14,594 nt of DNA from Spirochaetaceae bacterium (lineage in GTDB: Bacteria > Spirochaetota > Spirochaetia > Treponematales > Breznakiellaceae). Shown piece by piece: positions 5,629 to 12,107 of the stretch. Position 1 is the first letter of the stretch. Every line of letters starts with the position of its first letter. The stretch is from positions 1-14,594 of the forward strand of contig JAISQV010000268.1 of assembly GCA_031273985.1 (NCBI GenBank), written 5' to 3'. Below the pieces are notes generated by a model that did not search any database, was not told the DNA's origin, and worked only from the letters and a program-made list of their open reading frames with translations. Position numbers and translations under genes: made by a program.

Positions 5629-8324
5629 AGAACCGGGACACCGTGAAGCAGGGCGGACTTTCCCGGCTTATCTCGGTAGTTACCGGGCGGAGCCAAACGG
5701 AAGAATTCCCCCTGCTTCCCCTGCGGGACCTGGTGCTCTTTCCCCAAACAGTTATTCCCATTTTTATCACCTACCCGGCGGGGACCCGTGCCGTTGAGGC
5801 GGCCCTGAGCCGGGACCTCCGGGTCTTTGTGAGCTGTCTCAGGACCCCCCCGGAGCCGGGCGAGGCGGTCCCGGAGCGGGCCGCTGTTGAGGGGCCGGGG
5901 CCCCTCAACAGCGGCGAGGCAAAACCGGCCCCCCGCTCCAAGGGCCGGAACGCCGCGCCGGAACACCGCCCGCCGCCGCTCTATACGGGTACCGGCAGGG
6001 GCGACACCTACCGGGCCGGAACGGTGGCGCGGATCATTCAGCACCTGAAACTCCCCGACAATACCTACCGGGTGGTGTTGCAGGGGGAGTACCGGGCCCT
6101 GATCCGGGAAGCCCTGGAGCGGAAGGACTATGCCGTGGTGCGTATAGATCCGGTAACGGCCAGGGATGCCGGGGACCCCGCAAGCCCGGAGGTTGCGGCC
6201 CTGGTGAGGACCGTTCAGCGATCCTTCGCCCAGTACGCGGAACTTTCCCGGAAGGTGGGGGTGGAAACCCTCAGCGCCGTGGACCGCACGGAGAGCCCGG
6301 AACGGCTCGTGAACCTCATCGCCAACACCCTGACCATCAAATCGGAGAAAAAGGCGGAGCTTCTCGCCATAAATGACACCGGGACCCGGCTGGAAGCGAT
6401 GCTTGAGATCCTCACCCTGGAAAATGAAATTTACGGGATTCAGAAAAACATATCCGGCAAGGTAAAGAGCCGGATGGAGAAGACCCAGCGGGACTACTTT
6501 CTCAACGAACAGCTCAAAGAGATCAACAAGGAGCTGGGAAAGGAAACCGCTGAGGACGAGTACGCCGATCTGGAACAGGCCATTGAAGAACGGCGCCCGC
6601 CCCAGGAGATTCTTGCCAAGGCCAGGAAGGAACTGGGCCGGCTCCGCAAACTTCAGTCCTATTCCCCGGAGGCCGGGGTGCTGAGGGGCTACCTGGAGTG
6701 GATAGCGGAACTCCCCTGGTCCAGTTACAGCGTCGATTCGGGGGACCTTGCTCAGGCGGAGCGGATCCTCGACGAGGATCACTTCGGCATGAAGAAGATA
6801 AAGGAGCGGATTCTCGAATTTATCGCCGTGCGGGAGCTGAGCGCCCGAAACTACGGCCCCGCCGTCATGGAAGGCCCCGCCCCGGAGATTCCCGCCCAGG
6901 GCGCTCCGGATCAGGGGGGAACCAGGGGCCCCATACTCTGCTTTGTGGGCCCCCCCGGCACGGGAAAGACCAGCCTGGGGCAGTCCGTGGCCAGGGCCCT
7001 TGGGCGGCGTTTTGTGCGCATATCCCTGGGCGGGGTCCGGGATGAGGCGGAGATCCGGGGGCACCGGAAAACCTACGTGGGCGCCCTGCCGGGGAAGATC
7101 ATCCAGTCCATACGAAAGGCCGGGAGCGGCAACCCCGTCTTCCTCCTGGACGAGGTGGACAAGCTCGCCAGCGACATCCGGGGGGACCCGGCCTCGGCGC
7201 TGCTTGAGGTGCTGGACCCGGAGCAGAACGCCACCTTTACCGATCACTACCTGGAAGTTCCCTACGATCTTTCCAGGGTGCTCTTCATCGCCACGGCAAA
7301 TTCCCTGGAAACCATACCCTACGCGTTGCGGGACCGCATGGAGATCATAGAGGTGCCCGGTTACGGGGAGATGGAAAAACTTGCCATAGCCCAGCAGTTT
7401 CTCGTACCCCGGGAGCTCAGGGAAAACGGCCTTGCCGGGGCGCGGATCAGCTTCAGGGACGAGGCCATTCTTGAGATGGTGCGCCGCTACACCATGGAAA
7501 GCGGGGTCCGCTCCCTGGGCAGGGAGATAGCCCGCTGTATCCGGCGCATAGCCAGGGGGGCCGTGGAAAAGGGTTACGGCAGGGAGGCGGGCAGAAATCT
7601 AGCCTCCTTCAGGAAGACGATACGCCAGGCGGACCTGGAAAAAATTCTGGGCCGGAAAAAGTACCGGAACGATCTGGTCTACCGGGAGTCCCGGGTGGGA
7701 GTCTGCTACGGCCTGGCTTGGACGGAAAACGGCGGCGCCATACTGCCTGTGGAAACGATACGCTACGAAGGCCGCGGAGACCTCATCATGACGGGGAACC
7801 TGGGAGAGGTGATGAAGGAAAGCGCGCGTATAGCCCTCTCCTGGCTGCGCGGCGCGGGCGACCGTTACCGCTACAAGGTTACCAACATAGGAAAGTCGGA
7901 TTTCCACATCCATGTTCCCGAGGGGGCCATTCCCAAAGACGGGCCCTCCGCGGGAATCACCCTGGCGGCGTCCCTCCTCTCCACCCTCTGCGGCGCGGCT
8001 CCCAGGCCCGCCATAGCCATGACCGGGGAACTGACCCTCACCGGCAGGGTGCTCCCCATAGGCGGCCTCAAGGAAAAACTCCTCGCCGCCATACGGAGCG
8101 GCATGGAGCGGGTGCTGCTCCCCGTGGACAACCGGGAAGACTGGGAAGAGTTGGACCGGGACATCAAGAGCGGCATTGAGGCGGATTTTGTAGAAACCGC
8201 CGCCGAAGCTTTTGCAATCCTCTTTGATCCGGCCATCCTCAGCCCCGGCTCCCGGAGCGGGAAAAGCGGAACCCGGAGCGGCGGCGGCGGCGCTCCGGGC
8301 AAGCGGGTGGCCGGCGGCGCCTGA
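5625..8324 (+). CDS. lon: Lon, ATP-dependent serine protease with unusual insertions
   Basis: Lon degrades misfolded and regulatory proteins as a hexamer. Domains in order are: the N-terminal substrate domain (LPLRDLVLFP at residues 31-40), a coiled-coil stretch around 265-330, the AAA+ module with Walker A GPPGTGKT (442-449) and Walker B Asp509-Glu510, and the protease domain with dyad Ser775 (PKDGPSAG) and Lys818 (GGLKEK). At 899 residues it is longer than E. coli Lon (784). The extra length is about 17 residues at the N-terminus, about 43 residues of Pro/Ala/Gly-rich sequence within 74-127, about 24 residues just before Walker A within 403-434, and a Gly/Ser/Arg-rich tail from about 870. 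All catalytic residues are intact, so it should be active. The GTG start overlaps the clpX stop as GTGA; a GTG at 5642 is an alternative. Confidence 0.95.
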   Translation: MKNRDTVKQGGLSRLISVVTGRSQTEEFPLLPLRDLVLFPQTVIPIFITYPAGTRAVEAALSRDLRVFVSCLRTPPEPGEAVPERAAVEGPGPLNSGEAKPAPRSKGRNAAPEHRPPPLYTGTGRGDTYRAGTVARIIQHLKLPDNTYRVVLQGEYRALIREALERKDYAVVRIDPVTARDAGDPASPEVAALVRTVQRSFAQYAELSRKVGVETLSAVDRTESPERLVNLIANTLTIKSEKKAELLAINDTGTRLEAMLEILTLENEIYGIQKNISGKVKSRMEKTQRDYFLNEQLKEINKELGKETAEDEYADLEQAIEERRPPQEILAKARKELGRLRKLQSYSPEAGVLRGYLEWIAELPWSSYSVDSGDLAQAERILDEDHFGMKKIKERILEFIAVRELSARNYGPAVMEGPAPEIPAQGAPDQGGTRGPILCFVGPPGTGKTSLGQSVARALGRRFVRISLGGVRDEAEIRGHRKTYVGALPGKIIQSIRKAGSGNPVFLLDEVDKLASDIRGDPASALLEVLDPEQNATFTDHYLEVPYDLSRVLFIATANSLETIPYALRDRMEIIEVPGYGEMEKLAIAQQFLVPRELRENGLAGARISFRDEAILEMVRRYTMESGVRSLGREIARCIRRIARGAVEKGYGREAGRNLASFRKTIRQADLEKILGRKKYRNDLVYRESRVGVCYGLAWTENGGAILPVETIRYEGRGDLIMTGNLGEVMKESARIALSWLRGAGDRYRYKVTNIGKSDFHIHVPEGAIPKDGPSAGITLAASLLSTLCGAAPRPAIAMTGELTLTGRVLPIGGLKEKLLAAIRSGMERVLLPVDNREDWEELDRDIKSGIEADFVETAAEAFAILFDPAILSPGSRSGKSGTRSGGGGAPGKRVAGGA
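5873..5939. repeat. Near-perfect palindrome inside the lon coding sequence
   Basis: GCCGCTGTTGAGGGGCC (5880-5896) and its exact reverse complement (5899-5915) are separated by two bases. An outer pair, GGAGCGGG (5873-5880) and CCCGCTCC (5932-5939), encloses it. The core is read in frame as AAVEGPGPLNSG, residues 86-97, inside an insertion that E. coli Lon lacks. Confidence 0.8.
8250..8299. repeat. GC-rich inverted repeat in the lon C-terminal tail
   Basis: CCCGGAGC (8272-8279) can pair with GCTCCGGG (8292-8299). TCCCGGAGCGGG at 8250-8261 is identical to 5869-5880, at the edge of the palindrome in the first Lon insertion. The repeat encodes part of the Gly/Ser/Arg-rich tail. Confidence 0.5.
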
Positions 8325-8366
8325 GACTAGTAGGTTGATTGGGCTAAATGATAAGAAGAAGAATTA

Positions 8367-8528
8367 AACCACTTTTCCGTTATGGAACTGAGGAAAAATA
8401 GAGGGAAAGCAGACCACAGGGAAAACTGAAAGAATGCTGAAAATTGCCTGGCTTTGCTTCAATTTGATCTCGTTTCTTTGTCCGTATTGTCTGTGTCCTC
8501 CCCCGCGAGAGCGGGTTCTTCGTGGTTA
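8367..8528 (+). repeat. Intergenic repeat block after lon
   Basis: The 8325-8684 gap holds no convincing gene. This block starts with AACCACTTTTCCG (8367-8379), contains TGAAAATTGCCTG (8438-8450) and TTTGTCCGT (about 8478), and ends with CGTGGTTAA (8521-8529). The same pieces occur in the gap after the ankyrin gene (11834-11885 and 11985-11997). The arrangement differs, so these are diverged members of one family. Confidence 0.5.
8498..8520 (+). repeat. Short dispersed repeat, copy 2, possible lon terminator
   Basis: CTCCCCCGCGAGAGCGGGTTC followed by TT equals the copy at 2054-2082 without its 6-base ACCGGT block. Here it folds as CCCGC-GAGA-GCGGG followed by TTCTT, which could act as a weak intrinsic terminator for the tig-lon transcript. 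Confidence 0.5.
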
Positions 8529-8603
8529 AATCAATTGTTTTGCCCCAATCAAGGTACTAGTACAGAATCTATATTGAAAATGTGGATAAACCAGAAGAAT
8601 TTC

Positions 8604-8629
8604 AACCGCTTTTCCGCCCGCTTTAAAGG
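8604..8629 (+). repeat. AACCRCTTTTCCG-type repeat copy
   Basis: AACCGCTTTTCCGCCCGCTTT matches AACCACTTTTCCGCCAGCTTT at 11834-11854 at all but two positions, and shares its first part with 8367-8379. It lies next to the tRNA terminator. Confidence 0.5.
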
Positions 8630-8633
8630 AAGC

Positions 8634-8660
8634 TCCCAAAACCGCCCGTTTTCGGGCAGG
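8634..8660 (-). terminator. Intrinsic terminator of the tRNA-Leu gene (possibly bidirectional)
   Basis: On the minus strand CC-T-GCCCG-AAAA-CGGGC-GG forms a tight hairpin followed by TTTTGGGA. On the plus strand CTGATTCTTTTT follows it, so it may also stop transcription coming from lon. Confidence 0.65.
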
Positions 8661-8684
8661 CTGATTCTTTTTACTAGAACGAAT

Positions 8685-8766
8685 TGCGGCCAAGAAGACT
8701 TGAACTTCCATGCCTCTCGGCACTAGCACCTCAAGCTAGCGTGTCTACCAGTTCCACCATGGCCGC
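8685..8766 (-). tRNA. tRNA-Leu, anticodon GAG
   Basis: The reverse complement folds as a class II tRNA of 82 bases. The acceptor stem is GCGGCCA with TGGCCGC, with discriminator A. The D arm contains GGAACTGGTAGACAC. The anticodon stem is CTAGC with GCTAG around loop TTGAGGT, so the anticodon is GAG (8730-8732), reading CUC and CUU. A long variable arm (TGCCGAGAGGCA region) and T arm GGAAG-TTCAAGT-CTTCT follow. The 3' CCA is not encoded and must be added by nucleotidyltransferase. Confidence 0.95.
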
Positions 8767-8780
8767 AAACAGACCCCCTG

Positions 8781-8809
8781 AGCGTAGCCGTTTTATTCAA
8801 TTATGTCAA
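8781..8809 (-). promoter_or_regulatory. Promoter of the tRNA-Leu gene
   Basis: On the minus strand TTGACA (8809-8804) is a perfect -35 box, and TACGCT (8786-8781) lies 17 bases further as a weak -10 box. The start would be near 8774, a few bases before the tRNA 5' end. It sits in the short gap to the divergent ankyrin gene, so the two control regions probably overlap. Confidence 0.65.
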
Positions 8810-8848
8810 CGGGCGGGATTTCCGATAATGAGGAGTATGAGGTATCGC

Positions 8849-11644
8849 ATGAATCGTTTCGGCTTGACCCTTCTCGGCGCGCTCCTGGCCCTCCTCCTGG
8901 GGAGCTGCGCCCACGAAGAGGCGGTGCTGGCGGCGCCGGCGCCGGCGGAAGATGATGTTTGGACCCTCCTTGAGCGGGGGGAAAACGGCAGGGCCCGGGA
9001 CTTCTTCCTGGGGAAGGTTGATGTCAACTCCAGGGACGGCCGGGGAAGGACCCCGCTCCACCTGGCCGTGGAGCGCGGGGATGCGGAACTTGCCGCCTTC
9101 TTCCTGGCCCTGGGCGCCGGGGCGGACGCCGCCGATCATGAGGGAAGGACCCCGCTGGGCATAGCCACGGAGAATCTGGACCCCGGAACAGCGCTTATCC
9201 TCGTGGCCGCCGGGGCCAACATTCACCAGGCGGTTCACACAGGCTCCACCCCGGCCCTGACCGCCCTGGACGCCAAGGGGCCCTTCCTCGCGGCCCTGCT
9301 CACTGAAAGATCCCTCAGGGCGGAAACGGCCCTGGGCAGGACTATCCTGCATCTGGCGGCCAATGCGGGAGACGCGGAAAGTACCGCGGTGATCCTTGCG
9401 GCGGGGAGCCCCGTGAACAGCCGGGACGGCGCGGGCAAAACGCCCCTGGACCTGGCCTTTTCCCACACCGACGCCAGGGCCTACGCTGAAACGGCGGAGC
9501 TGCTGATCAGGGCGGGCGGCATCTCGGAGAGTCCCGTCTTCGCCTGGTTTGCCCCGGCGGTACGGGCCCTCAACTACAATCTCCGTTCCGCCGACGGAAT
9601 GGCGCCCCTGCACTACGCCGCCGGAGGGGGGCACACGGGTTATGTAAGTTACCTCCTCGGAAGGCCCGTGGACATAAACGTCAAGAATGCCTCCGGCGCC
9701 ACACCCCTGCACGAGGCGGCGAGGGCGGGCCGGGTGGATGTGATGCGCATCCTCATCGCCGGGGGGGCCAATGTCAATGTTCAGGACGCCAAGGGAAATT
9801 CCGTGATGCACATAGCCATACCCCAGACGGCCCACCGGGAGGCCCTGGCGGTATTGCTTGAAGCGGGGGCGAACTGCAATCTGAGGGACGAGCACGGCGA
9901 TTCGCCCCTCCACATCATCATCACCCTGAACCGCGGCGTTGATACGCTCCAGGCTCTGCTTGAACGGGGCGCCGATGTTTCCATACACAACATGGCGGGA
10001 AAGACGCCCCTCTACCTTGCCGTACAGGAGAACAAGGCCGCCTACATACCCCTCCTGATCCGCTACAAGTCGGATATTTTTGCGGCGGATAACGAAGGAA
10101 TCACCCCCTTCGAGCGGGCCCTGCGAAATGACGCGCCCATTCTCGCTTCCCTCATCACCGAAGAATCCGTGCTGCAAAGCGACAGCGGGGGCAATACGGC
10201 CCTCCATATTGCGGTAAAATCCCGCTCCGACATCAGAATCATAGGCCTCATTCTGGACCGCCGGGCGCTGGTCAACGCACGGAACAAGGAGGGCGACACG
10301 AGTCTCCACATGGCCGTGCGGATCAACCACCGGGAAGGGGGCGAATTGCTCCTTGCCCGGGGGGCGGATATCTTCGCTCCCAACGCCCGGGGGGAGAGCC
10401 CCATCTACCTGACCTTTTATTCTCCCGGCGGCGTGCGGGAGTGGATGCTGGGCCCCATGACCCTGGAAACGAGGGACGGCCTGGGCAACACGGTGCTCCA
10501 CTACGCCGCGTACTGGCGGCTGGATTCCCAGATTCCCGGGCTGATACAGCTGGGGGCGGCGCCCGACGCGGCCAACGCCACCGGTGAAACACCCCTCTTT
10601 ATGGCGGTAAGGATCAATTCCGTGTCCACCCTTTCCACCCTGATCCTCTCCGGCGCCTCCATCACCTGGCGGGACACCCTGGGGAACACGGCCCTCCATG
10701 CGGCGGTGCGCTGGAACGCCCGGGATGCGGCGGTGGCGCTGATCAATTCCGGCGTGGACATAAACGCCCAGGCCCTGAGCGGCAAAACCCCCCTCCACGA
10801 CGCCATGCGGCTGGGAATCACCGATGTCGAACAGGTGCTGCTCAGCGCCGGCGCGGGCCTTGAGGTCCGGGACAACGAGGGAAATACCCCCTTCATGGAG
10901 GCTGTAACCACGGGTTACGCCCCGGCGGTGGAGCGGCTTGCCCAGTATGGAGCGGATACCATGGTCCGCAACAGCCGGGGCGATACGCCGCTGCACCTGG
11001 CGGTGGGCATGGGACGCAGCGATCTGGTGAACCTCCTGCTCGCCTGGGGGGCCTCCATCCACGCAAAAAATGCCGCCGGGTGGACCCCCTTTCAGATCGC
11101 CCTGACCTCATCGCCCCGCATGGTTTCAACCCTGCTCACCAAGGACAGAATAGGCGTTTCCGACGACGAGGGGAACTCTCCGCTGCATATAGGTATATTG
11201 ATGAACAGCCCCGTGGCGGTTATCCGGATCATTCTGGAGCAGGGCGGCAGGATTTCCGCGGTGGACGCCGCCGGAAAGACTCCCCTGAGAATGGCGGTAG
11301 ACCTGGGGAGCTGGGACACGGTGAAACTTCTGGCCGACGCCGGGGCGGATCCCTTCCAGGTGGCAGGGGACGGGAAAAATCCCGCTGCCATCACTCTGGA
11401 GGCGGGCCTCGAGCCGCTCAAGGCGCTCTTTTCCGGGCGGGGCATTTCCGCGCGGGACGCCGCGGGGAATACGATCCTTCACTATGCAGCCCAAACGGGC
11501 AGCCTTGAGCATATTACGGTGCTCCTTGAATTGGGGGCCAACCGGAACACGAGGAACATAGCCTCCGAAAGCCCCGCGGACGTGGCCCGCCGCTGGAACC
11601 GGGGCGACGTGGTGGCGCTCCTCAGCAACATAAGCTCCCTCTAG
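8849..11644 (+). CDS. Ankyrin-repeat lipoprotein (about 26 repeats)
   Basis: The predicted product is 931 residues. It opens with a lipoprotein signal peptide, MNRFGLTLLGALLALLLGSC, whose Cys20 is the likely lipid-anchored residue, so the protein should sit on a membrane facing the periplasm or outside. From about residue 60 to the end it is a run of roughly 26 ankyrin units recognised by the GxTPLHxA core (for example GRTPLHLA, GATPLHEA, GKTPLHDA, GDTPLHLA, GNTILHYA), with some degenerate ones such as GSTPALTA and GKNPAAIT. No catalytic domain is seen, so it is a pure binding solenoid; its partner is unknown. The start at 8849 is preferred because GAGG lies 6 bases upstream. ATGs at 8837 and 8828 are possible. 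An open frame reaching back to 8684 overlaps the tRNA and is not used. Confidence 0.88.
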   Translation: MNRFGLTLLGALLALLLGSCAHEEAVLAAPAPAEDDVWTLLERGENGRARDFFLGKVDVNSRDGRGRTPLHLAVERGDAELAAFFLALGAGADAADHEGRTPLGIATENLDPGTALILVAAGANIHQAVHTGSTPALTALDAKGPFLAALLTERSLRAETALGRTILHLAANAGDAESTAVILAAGSPVNSRDGAGKTPLDLAFSHTDARAYAETAELLIRAGGISESPVFAWFAPAVRALNYNLRSADGMAPLHYAAGGGHTGYVSYLLGRPVDINVKNASGATPLHEAARAGRVDVMRILIAGGANVNVQDAKGNSVMHIAIPQTAHREALAVLLEAGANCNLRDEHGDSPLHIIITLNRGVDTLQALLERGADVSIHNMAGKTPLYLAVQENKAAYIPLLIRYKSDIFAADNEGITPFERALRNDAPILASLITEESVLQSDSGGNTALHIAVKSRSDIRIIGLILDRRALVNARNKEGDTSLHMAVRINHREGGELLLARGADIFAPNARGESPIYLTFYSPGGVREWMLGPMTLETRDGLGNTVLHYAAYWRLDSQIPGLIQLGAAPDAANATGETPLFMAVRINSVSTLSTLILSGASITWRDTLGNTALHAAVRWNARDAAVALINSGVDINAQALSGKTPLHDAMRLGITDVEQVLLSAGAGLEVRDNEGNTPFMEAVTTGYAPAVERLAQYGADTMVRNSRGDTPLHLAVGMGRSDLVNLLLAWGASIHAKNAAGWTPFQIALTSSPRMVSTLLTKDRIGVSDDEGNSPLHIGILMNSPVAVIRIILEQGGRISAVDAAGKTPLRMAVDLGSWDTVKLLADAGADPFQVAGDGKNPAAITLEAGLEPLKALFSGRGISARDAAGNTILHYAAQTGSLEHITVLLELGANRNTRNIASESPADVARRWNRGDVVALLSNISSL

Positions 11645-11685
11645 TACGGAGTCTGTAATTAGGCTGTGAGTAAGACGAAGAGAAT

Positions 11686-11723
11686 GGAGGCTTTCCCAAA
11701 ACTTCAGTTTTGGGAAAGCCTCC
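11686..11723. repeat. Perfect 17-bp hairpin after the ankyrin gene
   Basis: GGAGGCTTTCCCAAAAC (11686-11702) and its exact complement (11707-11723) enclose a TTCA loop. It is followed by TTAGATTTAT rather than a clean T-run. It may help end the ankyrin transcript or protect its 3' end. Confidence 0.75.
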
Positions 11724-11737
11724 TTAGATTTATGAGA

Positions 11738-11763
11738 AAAAAGCGGACTTTAGGCCGCTTTTT
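11738..11763. terminator. Intrinsic terminator, bidirectional type
   Basis: AAAAAGCGG (11738-11746) pairs with CCGCTTTTT (11755-11763) around an 8-base loop, so both strands show a stem followed by T5. This is the most likely end of the ankyrin gene transcript. Confidence 0.7.
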
Positions 11764-11768
11764 CCAAA

Positions 11769-11825
11769 AGCCTGTCCCAAAACCGCGCGCTTTTAGCGCA
11801 CAGTCAATTAGTTTTGGGACAGGCT
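11769..11825. repeat. Long inverted repeat with 15-bp perfect arms
   Basis: AGCCTGTCCCAAAAC (11769-11783) and GTTTTGGGACAGGCT (11811-11825) enclose a 27-base centre with a small GCGC/GCGC inner pair. The CCCAAAAC/GTTTTGGG core is shared with the hairpin at 11686-11723 and with single occurrences near 8635 and 3713. Confidence 0.75.
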
Positions 11826-11833
11826 CGAATGTT

Positions 11834-11885
11834 AACCACTTTTCCGCCAGCTTTTCCGGACTTTTGTCCGTGCGGTCCGTGGTTA
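11834..11885 (+). repeat. AACCAC...GTGGTT repeat element
   Basis: It starts with AACCACTTTTCCGCCAGCTTT and ends with TTTGTCCGTGCGGTCCGTGG then TTA. TAACCAC (11833-11839) and GTGGTTA (11879-11885) are inverted repeats. Related pieces lie at 8367-8528 and 8604-8629. The rest of the gap to 12016 shows no gene; it includes TGAAAATAGCCTG (11985-11997), which resembles 8438-8450. Confidence 0.5.
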
Positions 11886-12016
11886 CTCTCTTCATTAAGT
11901 AAACGCATATGGGTATTAGGCCCCCCTCGAATAAATAACCCGGTGCTGATAGCGTGAGACAAGAGGGTGAAATATAAGAGAAATTGAAAATAGCCTGAAG
12001 TTTTAGCAACGCTGCG

Positions 12017-12098
12017 TCCTAAAAAATCTTGCCAATATGAATATACGGGTCTACCATAATGTAGCCCCGATACGGCGAGAGAGTCCCATTTTTTAGGA
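12017..12098 (+). promoter_or_regulatory. 11-bp inverted repeat whose right arm covers part of a ribosome-binding site
   Basis: TCCTAAAAAAT (12017-12027) and ATTTTTTAGGA (12088-12098) are exact reverse complements 60 bases apart. The right arm contains the first AGGA of the AGGAGG ribosome-binding site (12095-12100) of the next gene. The left arm is just upstream of the predicted promoter, so pairing in RNA would need a transcript that starts further upstream. Confidence 0.5.
12029..12057 (+). promoter_or_regulatory. Likely promoter of the first UroD-family gene
   Basis: TTGCCA (12029-12034) and TACCAT (12052-12057) are 17 bases apart; CATAAT just after is an alternative -10. The leader would be about 45 bases and ends in a very strong AGGAGG ribosome-binding site 7 bases before the ATG. 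Confidence 0.5.
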
Positions 12099-12107
12099 GG
12101 ATGCAAA

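Noticed and set aside
5229..7247. A 672-codon minus-strand open frame across clpX and lon
   Set aside because: It lies opposite two unmistakable genes and its translation is Gly/Pro/His-rich without recognisable domains.
8454..8726. A 90-codon plus-strand open frame in the gap after lon
   Set aside because: It runs through repeats, a terminator hairpin and the tRNA gene, so it is not a credible gene.
8801..11062. A 753-codon open frame on the minus strand, antisense to the ankyrin gene
   Set aside because: The plus-strand protein is clearly real, and the antisense frame shows no family motifs. High GC content makes such long shadow frames common.
11666..11902. A 78-codon open frame after the ankyrin gene
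   Set aside because: It is made of hairpin and repeat sequence, with no ribosome-binding site or resemblance to a protein family.
12001..12107. Cobalamin riboswitch before the UroD-family gene
   Set aside because: I looked for it because of the possible corrinoid link, but the leader is short and no B12-box-like core was seen.
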